The notes: generated from the letters alone by a model not told the origin. Positions 10,991 to 21,743 are shown, counted from the stretch's first letter. The stretch is DNA of 64,000 nucleotides from Ambrosia x helenae (GCA_030844895.1 JAUTDX010007081.1:1-64000), one strand, 5' to 3'. Made by a program: numbers and translations.

Positions 10991-12967
10991 TCAATTTTGT
11001 GCAGATTCCCCCTTTCTAACCCATATCTGCACTGGAACCGGAGGCTTTGAAGGTCCGTTGTTGCATCTGGTGTACCTTCCATAACCCCATCTTCTTTCAG
11101 TACCTCGGCTCACATCAACCATGCTGATTTCTTTCACACCAGAAGCAACAGCCTCAACCACACCATCACCAGCAGAGTCATTAAGTGATCTTTCATCAAC
11201 ATTCTGCCCAAATGGTGACGTTTTGACTTTCGGTTCCCACACCTGATTCCTATCGTCCTGTTTCCGGTTCCAGTGTCCACCTTTGTAACCATGTTGTTTC
11301 TTCTCCTGCACATGTTCTAGTTCAGGTTCAGGTTCAGGTTCTGGTTCAAGTTCCTGTTTCCGGTTCCTGCGCCCGCCTTTGCAACCATGTTGTTTCTTCT
11401 CCTGCACGTGTTCTAGTTCAGGTTCAGTTTCTGGTTCTGGTTCAAGTTCCTGTTTCCGGTTCCAGCGCCGGCCTTTGCAACCATGTTGTTTCTTCTCTTG
11501 CACGTGTTCTAGTTCAGTTTCTGGTTCTGGTTCTGGTTCAAGTTCCTGTTTCCGGTTCCTGCGCCCGCCTTTGCAACCATGTTGTTTCTTCTCCTGCACG
11601 TGTTCTAGTTCAGGTTCAGTTTCTGGTTCTGGTTCAAGTTCCTGTTTCTGGTTCCTGTGTCCACCTATATAAGCATGTTGTTTCTTCTCCTTCACGTCTT
11701 CAGGTTCAGGTTCGGTGCTACTTCCGGTTTGGTTTAGGTCAGTGACAGACCTAGGGTTTCGACCTCTGTAACCGTTTGTCTTCTTCTTGTGTTTAGAATT
11801 GGATTGCTTAGTGTTGTTTTCCTGCTTCTCTACAATCGGATGATTATCTGCAGCTTCAACTACGGCTTTAGAACCAGAATCATCTACAGTAGCCTGCGGT
11901 TTGACTTCATTTACGATCCTATTTCGATTTCTTCCACCAGAAACCGCTCCGTTGATGCTTTTGGAACCAGAGTCATTTACAGTATCATCTGGTTTAACAT
12001 GATTAACAATCCGATCACGATTTGTTCCACGAGTAACAGCTTCATTAGGTCTTTTAGATCCAGAATCATTTACAGTATCATCTGGTTTAACATGATTAAC
12101 AATCCGATTACGATTTGTTCCACGAGTAACAGCTTCATTAGGTCTTTTAGAACCAGAATCATTTACAGTATCATCTGGTTTAACTTGATTAACAATCCGA
12201 TTACGATTTGTTCCACGAGAAACAGCTTCATTAGTGCTTCTGGAACCAGAATCATGCACAGCAGTAACATTATCATCTGGTTTGACTGGATTAACCATCC
12301 GATTGCCATCAATTCGACGATAAGCAGCTTCGTTAGCGCTTTTAGCACCAGAATCATTTACAGTAACACTAACATCTGGTTTCACTTGATTAACCATTCG
12401 ATTGTGGTTCCTTCCACCAGACACGGCTTCATTAGGGCTTTTATAACCAGTATCATGTGGCGTAACATCTGGTTTGACCTTATTAACGATTCGATTGGTG
12501 TTTCTTCGACGATGAAGCGATTCGTTAGGGGTTTTATAACCAGAATCATGTAGCGCATCATCTGGTTGGACCTGATTGCGATAGTTTCCACGAGAAACAA
12601 CAGCTTCGTTAGGTCTTTTAGAACCAGACTCATTTACGGTAACATTTACATCTGTTTTTACTTGATTGCCGTGAGAAACCAGTTGATTAGGGTTTTTAGA
12701 AGTAGTAACATCTGGTTGGACTTGATTAACGACTCGATTGTGGTTCCTTACACGAGAAACAGAATCACGTACCGTAAGTTGACGTTTGGATTGATTATTG
12801 ATTTGTTTCGGAGCAGGAACGACGTCGTTTGGGGTTATAGAAGCAGAATCATCTTGTTTAGGTTTGTGAGTGAGCTGTGAATCTGATTGTTGTTGTTGGA
12901 GCCATCGTTGTTTGAGGTGAAGGAAGGAAACATAGTTGGGAGGAAGAGAAGGTGGTTGGTCCGCCAT
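10991..12967 (-). CDS. unrecognised 658-aa charged protein with two tandem repeat arrays
   Basis: I do not recognise this protein. One uninterrupted frame of 658 codons starts at the ATG at 12965-12967. The N-terminus is a short non-repeated block, LPPNYVSFLHLKQRWLQQQQ (residues 8-27). Residues ~76-370 are about ten units of roughly 31 residues of the type NRIVNxVKPDDTVNDSGSK followed by RPNEAVTRGTN. Residues ~427-572 are about five units of roughly 32 residues of the type KKQHGCKGGRRNRKQELEPE with further EPE repeats. The last ~35 residues (RRWGYGRYTRC … PPVPVQIWV) are again unique. There is no signal peptide, membrane segment or catalytic motif; composition suggests a disordered, possibly nucleic-acid-binding protein (inference). 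No intron is evident. Units are very similar at DNA level, which points to recent expansion and makes long shadow frames on both strands. That the frame survives through two arrays supports a real gene. Confidence 0.75.
   Translation of the reverse strand: MADQPPSLPPNYVSFLHLKQRWLQQQQSDSQLTHKPKQDDSASITPNDVVPAPKQINNQSKRQLTVRDSVSRVRNHNRVVNQVQPDVTTSKNPNQLVSHGNQVKTDVNVTVNESGSKRPNEAVVSRGNYRNQVQPDDALHDSGYKTPNESLHRRRNTNRIVNKVKPDVTPHDTGYKSPNEAVSGGRNHNRMVNQVKPDVSVTVNDSGAKSANEAAYRRIDGNRMVNPVKPDDNVTAVHDSGSRSTNEAVSRGTNRNRIVNQVKPDDTVNDSGSKRPNEAVTRGTNRNRIVNHVKPDDTVNDSGSKRPNEAVTRGTNRDRIVNHVKPDDTVNDSGSKSINGAVSGGRNRNRIVNEVKPQATVDDSGSKAVVEAADNHPIVEKQENNTKQSNSKHKKKTNGYRGRNPRSVTDLNQTGSSTEPEPEDVKEKKQHAYIGGHRNQKQELEPEPETEPELEHVQEKKQHGCKGGRRNRKQELEPEPEPETELEHVQEKKQHGCKGRRWNRKQELEPEPETEPELEHVQEKKQHGCKGGRRNRKQELEPEPEPEPELEHVQEKKQHGYKGGHWNRKQDDRNQVWEPKVKTSPFGQNVDERSLNDSAGDGVVEAVASGVKEISMVDVSRGTERRWGYGRYTRCNNGPSKPPVPVQIWVRKGESAQN
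11252..11689 (-). repeat. coding tandem repeat, ~96-bp unit
   Basis: About five near-identical copies encode the EPEPE/KKQHGCKGG array. Differences between units are mainly gains or losses of Glu-Pro pairs and a few substitutions. Confidence 0.85.
11858..12742 (-). repeat. coding tandem repeat, ~93-bp unit
   Basis: About ten copies encode the VKPDD…NDSGSK…NEAV array. The units nearest 12000-12220 are almost identical and those towards 12742 are more divergent, so expansion seems to have occurred at the 3' side of the array. Confidence 0.8.
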
Positions 12968-13191
12968 TACATTACAGCAAGCTTCTTCTCCTTCATCTAA
13001 TAATTTTATTATTATTATTATTAACTGGATTTAACAAACTTCCTTTACACGACTCGGCAAAATGCAGAAAGAGAGAAACAGAATAGACCCCAGCTTTAAA
13101 CAATGGTCACACGCCTGCCTCAAGTCCTGAACCACAACAAACAAAAGATATCATTAGAGTAAGCTCAAGTTCTGAACCACAACAAACTCAA

Positions 13192-14640
13192 GTCCGTGTG
13201 GTTTTCACGTTTTACCACTTATAATCCAATAATTTAAAAAAATTGCAATTATTATCTTATAGTTTTCTGAAACTATCAGCTACGGTTCACCACTTTAACG
13301 TCATCTACTTCTGTTCTTAACGTCTCCGATGTGCTGATCACGTGAGGGGCATTTATGTCATTACACATCTTTTTAAACCGATGTCTTGAACAAACAAATA
13401 CCCCAACACCGTCTTTAACTCTTATTACACCATTTTCACAATTACAAAACAAGCCCTAATTTCCCAATCAATACATATCATCACGTTAATGCTATGGGAG
13501 ACGACTTTCAGTTATGGATCCTTCGAAATCTAGGAACACATTTCGATCCACTTAAAGCATACGGTGAGGTTTTTGGTTCAAAATAAAAAGCTTTTTTTTT
13601 TTTTTTACTAATGTATGATGAATATGGTAAAAACCCCTAAATTCTCTAAACTATTGTTATCTAGTCTAGTATTGTTAACAAAATTACATTTTTTTTTCTT
13701 TTTTTAGGGCAAACCCATTCAATATTCACACTGAGGATAAACCATGGAGGATGGTTCACTTCAGCTAGGCCTGTAAACGAACCGAACGTTCATGAACTGT
13801 TCGTGAACTATTCGGCGGGAAGTTCGTTTATGTTCGTTTATTTAAATAAATGAACGAACACGAACACAATTTTTTGTTCGTTTAATTAAACGAACGAACA
13901 TGAACACACGTTGTGTTCGTTCATTTATGTTCATGAACGTTCGTTTATGTTCGTTCATTTATGTTCGTTTATGTTCGTTTATTTTGTTCGTTTATGTTCG
14001 TTTAATTAAACTTAGCTTTATTTTTATTATTTATTTCCTTTTGTTAACTAACCTTAATTCACATGTTCTAAAAACTTAACCCTAACCCTAACATTCTAAA
14101 CATATCACTTATTATCCGCTCTTCACACTTCACAGCCCCACACTTCACAACCGCTCTCCACCCTAACCCTAACGTTCATTTATGTTCATGAATCATTATT
14201 AACTTGTTTTTGTTTCTGTTCGTTTATGTTCATTTGTGTTCGTTTATATTGATCATTTGTGTTCGTTTATGTTCATGAACTGTTCGTTTAGGTTTAAATG
14301 AACGAACATAAACGAACATGAACATGACAAATTTCTTAATGAACGAACACGAACACAAAAATGTGTTCGATTATGTGTTCGTGTTCGTGTTCGTGTTCGG
14401 TTAAAGTTAAATGAACAAACACGAACACGTCTGTGTTCGTGTTCGTTCGGTTCGTTTACAGGCCTAACTTCAGCACCTAAAAGAGAATATGTTGAGGGGC
14501 ACATAGGAGACATTAGTGAACAAAAGTGGAGAGCGTTAAAGTGGGGGACTGCAACTCATAGTTTTTGAAAACTATTAGATGATGATTGCAAATTTTAAAC
14601 TATTGAACTATAAGTGTTAAAACGTGCAAACCACATGTGA
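13192..14640. mobile_element. Mutator-like MITE with ~160-bp inverted ends, carrying a nested hAT MITE
   Basis: The left arm from about 13192 (GTGTGGTTTTCACGTTTTA, then CACTTATAATCCAATAATTT) matches the reverse complement of 14500-14640 over about 160 bases, including the ACTTTAACG block. The core carries the separate MITE at 13766-14466. Exact outer ends and the target duplication are not clear. No transposase frame is present. Confidence 0.7.
13766..14466. mobile_element. hAT-type MITE, TAGGCCTGTAAACGAACCG ends, 8-bp duplication
   Basis: The terminal inverted repeat TAGGCCTGTAAACGAACCG is near-perfect over more than 20 bases. The flanks are ACTTCAGC at 13758-13765 and again at 14467-14474. 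The inside is dominated by GTTCGTTTATGTTCGTTTA words and their complement, with a short AT-rich core. It is inserted in the element at 13192-14640. Confidence 0.92.
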
Positions 14641-14897
14641 CGAAAATTAAGGTTTACTCTTATTTTTATAAATAGTTACTAAGTTAAATGAAAAGCCAAA
14701 TAAGATGTACATAAACTGAAATAGATTTATCGCATTTAATTGATACTTTAAAACAAAACATGAAGCAAAATATCACATAATATTATTATCATAAGGCTCC
14801 TTAAAAAAATGTGTAATGGTTAGAGCCACTTGATGCCCTTTCTTGTTATTAATTTCCATATTTTTTATCCTATTTGGGCATTATAGATATGCCCCTT

Positions 14898-15666
14898 TGT
14901 TGGATATATAGTATGTCCGATGTAATTAAAAGTCGAGGTCAACGTAACCCGACCCGGTACGATCCGAAGAGTTACACGTTGGTACACGAATCAGATAAGT
15001 TCATGTGTTGGTGGATTATTATTTCTGAAATAATAACAGTTTTGAACTCGAGGGACTAGATAGTAAAGTTTACACTTTGACTAGTCAAATGGTCAAGTGT
15101 ATGACTTTGACTAATTAAGTGGTCAAGTCCTTGACTAGTCAAATAGTTAAGTGAATGACTTTAACTAATTAAGTGGTCAAGTGCCTTTTATCTATATAAA
15201 TAGGTGTGATAGATCAAACTCTAATCACACATGTTTTTGAAAAGATAAAACAACATAACCCTTGTCTCCTCTTCAAGATTTGCGGCCACCCTTAGAAGCC
15301 ACTGCCCCTTTGTCCGCCGCAAACCACCATCATCGCTGCCTCCGTCTTGCAAAGTGTTGCTTTCGGTTGGCCAGTGCTCGGGTGTGAACTTCCTACTAGC
15401 GAGGATTCGTTGTAACCCGCGTGTTACAATTCCGGTGTAGTCGTCAAAGGTTGATTACTAAACCCCCTATGGTTGTTCATTATTTATTTGTTTATACGCG
15501 TTTAACCGAGATCCTGATTGGGAATATTTTGTTAATTGGATTAATAAAATTAAACATATTATATATATATATATATAAATCGGCTCATATTATATATTGT
15601 ATATAATCGATTTTATTAATAAACAAAACTGCTTCCGCTGTGTATTTGATACCATGATTCCCAACA
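14898..15666 (+). mobile_element. solo copia-type LTR with 5-bp target duplication
   Basis: The 769-bp segment begins TGTTGGATAT and ends GATTCCCAACA, giving a TGTTGG/CCAACA inverted terminus, and is flanked by CCCTT on both sides (14893-14897 and 15667-15671). A TATA box (TATATAAATAGG, about 15195) fits LTR transcription on the plus strand. At about 15067-15185 there are two to three imperfect ~48-bp tandem units with TTTGACTAGTCAAATGGTC. No internal retrotransposon sequence is present, so it is a solo LTR. Confidence 0.85.
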
Positions 15667-16114
15667 CCCTTACTCTCCATGCCCATATAATGCCTAAGGG
15701 AATGGTGTTGGAGACATTATCATGCTTATTCATGCCCCTATAATACCCATTACGTATGGTCTAAGAATATAAATGATAAATTTATATATAATCATTATCG
15801 GTGAATGACTTGACTAATAAAATAGAACAGTGAAACAAAAAAATTGTATTGGATCTCGATAACTTATAAAACCTATTTTTAATTATACGTGTGCATTTTT
15901 TTTTTATAGTTAAGACTGTATATGAAAAGTATATGTTTGATATATATATATATGTACATGTTGTTGATGAAACTTGTATGTGTATCAATATTTACATGCT
16001 TTCAAAGCTTCTTTTTTTAACATTACACAATGCAATAGCCATGCACATTACGTACTTAATTAGCAATGGTCTGTCATCAACTTTGTTGCTGTAAAATAAA
16101 ATAAATTAATTTTT
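15667..16114. other. AT-rich intergenic stretch
   Basis: I see no supported gene. The short open frames here are AT-rich and unlike known proteins. Confidence 0.45.
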
Positions 16115-17306
16115 GAGAGAATCGCATGGTTGCTCCCTGTGGTTTACAGATATTGTACTCTTGATCCTAAGGGTTCAATAATTACGCCGTTGGTCCCTAG
16201 GGTTGTAAACGTATTACCTATATGGTCAAAATGTATTAATTTTGGTACCGTGACAGTCCTTGCCTCTAACGACCGTTAAAATTTTATGTTAAATGGATAT
16301 GAAATACCCATTTTGCCTTTATAAATAACAAAAATAAACAAATATTTCAAATACCAAACTATCCCACCCTACCTTTTCTTCTTTCCCACCCTACCACCAC
16401 CAGCACCTATCACCTCTCTCTCACTCTCTTAAACCCACCCCACACCACTGTCACCACCCACGTACCTCCAGTACTGCTACCTACTCTAACCCACCACCAT
16501 TTCTAAACCGGCCGGCCACCATCTCTTTTGTTGTTAGAGAAAGATTGAAGGACATGTCGTGCTTGGTGAAGGAGTTGTTATGGAGATTTGAAGGTCTACT
16601 TCTTATAAGATTGGAAAAATGGTTGCTAATGGAGAAACCGATTTGGTAAATCTTTACAAGGTCTGGTTTTGATATGAGACAAATGCTTGTAATTAATTTT
16701 TAGCACATCTCAAAACTCACCGATTCACACTTATATTATTAATCATCAACCAACCTAATTCATCTTAGAAACAAAACACTCGGTTCAATTCATTAACCAA
16801 CTTTTGTATGAATTTAACATGGCCAGGCTTGTTCAAGAAGATCAACTGCTGATAATTAAAAAAATAGAAGCTTAACCAATCTTGTTAATGGGTCAGTAAT
16901 CAATCTGGACCGTTGAATGATGATCGAAACTACTGCTTCATCGGTTGTTATGGAAAGAATAGGTGATGATTGTGGTGGGAATAATAATAATAATAATATG
17001 GCACTTTGAGGGAATCCTTTTTGTTTTCTTGATGAGTGGTGATGGTGGTGGTTTGGGGAAGAAGAATGGGGTAGTGGTGGGTTTAATATGATTTTTTTTA
17101 ATTATGTTTTAAAATTGTTTATTTGTATAACTGAGGGAAAAAATGTAATTTACTTTATTTTAACCGAGGAAATTGACGATAGGTAGGAGCAACGATCACA
17201 CGAGTACAATTTTTCTAAACTTAAGGACCAACGGTGTAAATAATGAAGCATTAAGACCAAGACTGCAATATTAAAAAACAAAAGGGACCAACCATGCGAT
17301 TCACTC
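16115..17306. mobile_element. Mutator-like non-autonomous element, possible Pack-MULE
   Basis: The left arm GAGAGAATCGCATGGTTG and following ~90 bases match the reverse complement of the right arm (… CATGCGATTCACTC). The flanks are TTAATTTTT (16106-16114) and TTAACTTTT (17307-17315), a 9-bp duplication with one mismatch, as expected for Mutator-like elements. The ~650-bp core between the arms (about 16380-17050) is less AT-rich than its surroundings, with C-rich and GGTGG-rich stretches, but no open frame of note and no transposase. Confidence 0.8.
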
Positions 17307-17344
17307 TTAACTTTTTTTTTTTTTTTACCAAACTCACTACTAAT

Positions 17345-17630
17345 AATACCAACCACCTTATGGTGAAGTGGTATGGAAGCTCAATGATAGAAGATCCATG
17401 GCTGAAAGGTCATGGGTTCGATTCTTGAGTGCGCCGGGTTTTACCGATTATTCTATTGCCGTGCTTTCGGGCTGGTGGATAATCAGATTTTCCCCTAAAC
17501 TAGTGAACTTGGTGAAACCAGGAGCTCCCTTACATGTCTGGCTATGCTGGGTGAAAGAGATCCTGATTTGACTGAGTAGGGACTCCGAAGGGAGTTTTTG
17601 ACGAATTTCATTAGCCGTTAAAAAAACTAC
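17345..17630 (+). mobile_element. tRNA-derived SINE (plus strand)
   Basis: A pol III A-box-like TGGTGAAGTGG (17361-17371) and B-box-like GGTTCGATTC (17415-17424) are followed by a body with GGGTTTTACCGATT and an A-rich tail (about 17620-17626). The body resembles that of the next element, read on the other strand, so both belong to one SINE family. Confidence 0.7.
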
Positions 17631-17980
17631 TTTTTTTTGAACGACGAACAAACATTTCTGCCCGACTACACAGGAGAGTCCCCATACTATGGACAGACCC
17701 CCACGACCAACCCAATGGAGGGCCCACACGTACCTCGGGCGGCTGGCGTAGTCAGGCCCGCCCATGCAGCTCCTGAAACCGGGGAAAACCCAACCCCTCA
17801 CTCGCCCGTAGGCACGACGGTGAAGGATCGGTAAAACCCGAGCAAGATCAGGACTCGAACTCGTGACCATAGGCCAGGAGTTATCTATCATTTCTCATTA
17901 TGTCCCTCGTGGGAATCGAACCTGGAACCCCTAAGAGGGATTCATGATCCATTCACTAACTGAGCTACCGTGAAGGACTA
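17631..17980 (-). mobile_element. tRNA-derived SINE (minus strand), tail-to-tail with its neighbour
   Basis: On the minus strand the head at 17980 has an A-box-like TAGCTCAGTTAGTG and a B-box-like AGGTTCGATTCCC (plus-strand 17911-17923), then a second GTTCGAGTCC. The body has CGGGTTTTACCGATCC, and the A tail appears as a T run at 17631-17638. A 7-bp acceptor-like pairing can still be drawn between GTCCTTC and GAGGGAC, but the D and T arms do not fold, so it is not a tRNA gene. Reading frames across it are accidental. Confidence 0.7.
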
Positions 17981-18000
17981 AAAAAAAGGTAATAAAACAA

Positions 18001-18033
<33 letters not shown>

Positions 18034-18731
18034 CAAAGGGATTAATTCTACATGTCATAATCTTATGCAATCTCTCCTTTAAGAGATGCCACATAGGATG
18101 TGATGTGGCAAGTGTAAACCAATTAAAAAAAAAAAGAAATAAATATGATTTAACCTAATCTATTATAATCTTTAATCTAATCTACTAAATCTAAATATTA
18201 AACATTTATTATTTTTTCTCTCATGTTTCCTCCCATAACTTTTAAACGTTAATATCTTTTATATACGAGATTTTTTAAAGAAAAAAATTACACCAAATTA
18301 ACGAGCATTTTATTATCTTTACAACGAGTACCATAGTGCTATATAAAAAACAGAGAAAAAAAATGATTATTTTTTGTAACCCGACGGGTATTGTGTCGGG
18401 TTTGGGATTAGTTTAAAAAAAATTGTAGGTTTGGGTCGGGTCTGGGATTAGGTGATACCCGACCCGATTACCCGAAACAACATACCCAAATACCCGAAAC
18501 TATATACCTGATCATATACCCATGAATTTTTTAACGCATCACATAACCCTTAGACTAATGCGTTCGATATTTCAATAATTAACTTTTTTTTTCTTATTTC
18601 ATGTTAGTTTTTTTAGAATGATCGATTACAAACTTCCGAATTCATTTGTAATAGCACTAGATTTATACCCCGGCGCAGAGATTCGTTTTTTTATATTTGA
18701 ATATCATAACCTATGGCAGAGATTTGTATAA

Positions 18732-18768
<37 letters not shown>

Positions 18769-18969
18769 TTTTATTATGTCATATCAGATATTTCAACCCG
18801 GGAGGATAAAAACTAGTAAAAAAATAATAAAATATAAATACACAGACAGACCGTATATTCTTTTACTCCCATATATATTCCACCAAAACACATTTTATGA
18901 CCGAAACAGAATTCACCCAATTTCTACACAAATCTTCCTTCCATCAACATTTCAACAATCACAACAAAA
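17981..18969. other. upstream region of the F-box gene
   Basis: It holds a (TA)n run at about 18002-18032, a block of CCCGACCCG/CGGGT words at about 18370-18520 that looks like a decayed word-built MITE, and a (AAT)n run at about 18735-18768. The promoter and 5' UTR of the gene starting at 18970 must lie in the last few hundred bases; no single TATA box stands out. Confidence 0.5.
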
Positions 18970-21366
18970 ATGTCGACCCAAACCACCATCGAACCACCAC
19001 CAACCACCGTCCAATTCCCCGACTTCCCAGAAGACATCCATCTCTGCATCCTCTCCTTCCTCACCCCACCCGACATCTCCTCCTTCGCCTGCACTTCCAA
19101 ACGCTTCCTTTCCCTCTGCCGATCCGATTCCAAGCTCTGGTTCTCCTTATGCCATCGTAAATGGGGCTCCGACACCCATATCTCCAAATGGGGCTCCGGT
19201 TCCATCACCTTTAAACACCTTTACAATACCCTTCATCAGTATCAAAATCTTATCGGCTTCTGGCGATTAAGCTCCAACCCGACCCGACCCAGATCGCCTA
19301 ATTCGGTTCCTAACAAACCACCTTCGTTGGTTTTGTTTGAATGGGGTCAATCTTTTATTACCGGGTCTAGGGTTTTGCCTTTGGTTAATGGGAGTTACGA
19401 CGTCGTAAAGGAACCGTTTTTGTTAATGGGTATTTCGCCCAAAGGCGAAATTGTTAATTTGCTTCAACCGAATTCGGATCTTAAGTTGGATTTGAATTCG
19501 GATTCGATTGCGTTGGTTGGGACTGAAACCGGGGGTTTGGGTAATGAATTGGTGTGTGTGGATGTTAATTGTTTAGGGGAGTGTCATATTATTATTGAGG
19601 AGCGGGTCGGGTTCGGCGGGTTGAGGAATGGGAATGGGAATGATGAGGTGATTGGGATTGAGAGCGGGTCGCCGCCGGAAAGGGTGATGTCGGAGACGTA
19701 TCAGTATTTCGCGAATAGGATGAGTCCGGGTGGGGAGCGGGCGAGGAGGCAGAGGAGGAGGGAGAGGGAGAGGGGTGGGAATAAGAAGTGGGAGTCTGAG
19801 CATTTTGTTAAGGTTGTGGATTGTTCGCCTACGAGTTCGAGGCCTTTGCAGGGTCTTTGGAAGGTAATTGGTTGTTTGTTATAGTATAGAGTTAGTTTGA
19901 TAACAATGTACATGGATTCTTTAGGGGTTAGTTTAAATAAACATCATTGATGTGTCATATGTGCTGTATGAGAATGTGAAAATGGTTTGTATGGGTCGTA
20001 TGACAACGGGAAATGGTCTTATGGGCTGTATGCGTTTGAGAAATGGTCATATGGGTCGTGCGAGTATGATGTATTTGACTGACAACAAATGACTGATGTA
20101 ACAACTGACAAAGTCATATAGCCCGTATGACCATTTTTTGCCTTGTGATACGGCTGGTATGATGTGGTACACTGTCATAAAAGTGACTGATTTGACCTCT
20201 GACGTGGACCGTATGAGTTATGACCATCTTCGTTCTGTCATAGTGTCATACGGGGCATGTATGATGTGGTGCACTGACACAAACGTGACTAATGTGATCA
20301 ATGGCAAAGTCACACGACTCATATGATCATTTTCGCCCTGTCATACAACCCGCATGATGTGGTGCACTAATACAAAAGTGACTGATGTAACCACTGACAA
20401 AGTCATATGATGATCCGTATGATGCCCTGTCATACGGCTCGTATGATATGGTGCAATGACACAAAAGTGACTGATGTGACCACCATGGTTTAAAAAAACG
20501 GGTGAGGCGTGCCTCAAGGCGAAACGCTAAGAAAACGAGTCTGAGGCGCTAAGAAAATGCGCGCCTCAGGTGCGCCTCATGTGGTTTAGGCTGTTTTTGT
20601 TGTGTTTTTTTGGTGTTTTAGAATTTTTGGGTCAATTATGTTTTTGATGTGTGTGTTTGATGTTTTAGACTTTTCTAGGTCAATTATTTTATTTTTTATA
20701 AGATACATAATTTTTATATTATTTTTTGATTGCGCCTCGGGCTTACGCCTCATGAGGCGAAGGGAAAACGCCTCGAGGCTCATTTCCGTTCTTTTAAACT
20801 TTGGTGACCACTGACAGAGGCATATAGCCCATATGATCATTTTCGCCCGTATGACTTGTATGATAACGCCACCTGGTGTAACAATAGTAGGACCTTTCTT
20901 AAGATTGTTGCTGCAGGGTATCTGTGAAGACACAAATTTGGACTTTTATCTTGTGGCATATGACGACATTGGCGGTATAGCATGCAGAAGAATTGGTGAT
21001 TCCTGCAAGCCTTTCTCCAGTTATGCACCCGTGTTTTGGACCTCCAACACTACATTCGTTGAATCTCCATTTTCTTCCGAAGAAGAACAAATATACGAAA
21101 CGCGTGAACATCTTCTTCCACCTGGAGACATACTACGTTCAGAAATGGAATCCGTGTCGCGCATTCTTTACATAAATTCAAGCTACGATCTGGTGCTTCC
21201 AGGACTAACGGGCCCTACTTCTGCGAACCCTCATCAGGTGGAGGGAAGGATTTGGGAATATGGTGATGGAACGTTTGGATTCGGCTTTCTTCGTGATAAT
21301 CATATTATAGACCTGAAGCATATTGCAGTAGATGGATGTCTGTTAGACGCGATTCAACCGTTGTAA
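18970..21366 (+). CDS. F-box protein, two exons
   Basis: Exon 1 is 18970-19863 and exon 2 is 20917-21366, joined in phase 0 (AAG|gtaatt … ctgcag|GGT), giving 447 residues. An N-terminal F-box at residues ~16-62 (FPDFPEDIHLCILSFLTPPD, then CTSKRFLSLC and LWFSLCHRKW) would bind a Skp1/ASK subunit of an SCF ubiquitin ligase. The conserved C-terminal region spans the junction (GLWK|GICEDTNLDFYLVAYDD … NPHQVEGRIWEYGDGTFGFGF). From memory it resembles plant F-box proteins such as Arabidopsis At3g12350 and At5g39450; the substrate is unknown. A basic Arg/Glu-rich stretch (RARRQRRRERERGG) precedes the junction. The start is the first ATG in frame before the F-box. The 1053-bp intron carries a minisatellite and a MITE. 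No frame damage is seen. Confidence 0.88.
19950..20870 (+). repeat. intronic minisatellite, ~40-bp and ~95-105-bp units
   Basis: At 19955-20050 there are about three units of the type GGTCGTATGACAACGGGAAA. From 20051 there are about five units of 95-105 bp marked by GTATGATGTGGTGCACTGAC and GTGACTGATGTGACCACTGAC. The last unit is split by the MITE at 20484-20803. All lies inside the F-box gene intron. Confidence 0.8.
20484..20803. mobile_element. hAT-type MITE of the GCCTCGAGGC family
   Basis: The ends CATGGTTTAAAAAAACGG and CCGTTCTTTTAAACTTTG are imperfectly inverted. The flanks are GTGACCAC on both sides (20476-20483, 20804-20811). Both subterminal regions are rich in GAGGCG and GCCTC, including the palindrome CGCCTCATGAGGCG. 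It shares structure and core sequence with 52038-52418. Confidence 0.88.
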
Positions 21367-21743
21367 CGGTCGATAATCCCCGTCAAGAGTAGTAGTTTAC
21401 AGATTTGAACTCAATCTGGGTTACCCTATGCAAGGGCTGATTATTGATAGTTTAGATTAATAAGTTAAATTTTCTTTAATGATCTGTTCAATTTCAGGAT
21501 CTTAGCAAATTCTGTATTTTTTTTATGTTTATGCATGGTAGGATGCTGATATACAGATGTTCTGTATCATACTTTGTAAATGATGCTATTGGATAATTTC
21601 CTTGTTTTTTAAGCACAATGTCTTAAAATCTGCTGCTAAATTGTATATTTTTTTTGGTTATATATCAAGATTTCTTCATGCCAGCATTGCATTGCATTGA
21701 GGATGTGATATGTGCAGGAAAATCAAGAACACGTTGCGAATGA
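21367..21743 (+). other. 3' flank of the F-box gene
   Basis: A probable 3' UTR with T-rich sequence. I cannot fix the polyadenylation site. Confidence 0.4.

Noticed and set aside
11789..12553. 254-codon open frame on the plus strand inside the repeat-protein gene
   Set aside because: It is the complement of the ~93-bp coding repeat, which leaves other frames open by repetition. Its composition (RIIYSIIWFNMINNPI repeats) is not protein-like, and the minus frame covers the whole locus.
13493..13570. Short exon-like segment (MGDDFQLWILRNLG) followed by a GTGAGG donor
   Set aside because: It falls inside a Mutator-like MITE, and no continuing exon keeps the frame past the acceptor at about 13707.
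17448..17891. 147-codon minus-strand open frame
   Set aside because: It spans two tail-to-tail SINEs and has no resemblance to a known protein.
17895..17980. Possible tRNA gene on the minus strand
   Set aside because: A 7-bp acceptor-like pairing exists, but the D and T arms do not pair and a SINE body with an A tail follows, so it is a SINE head.
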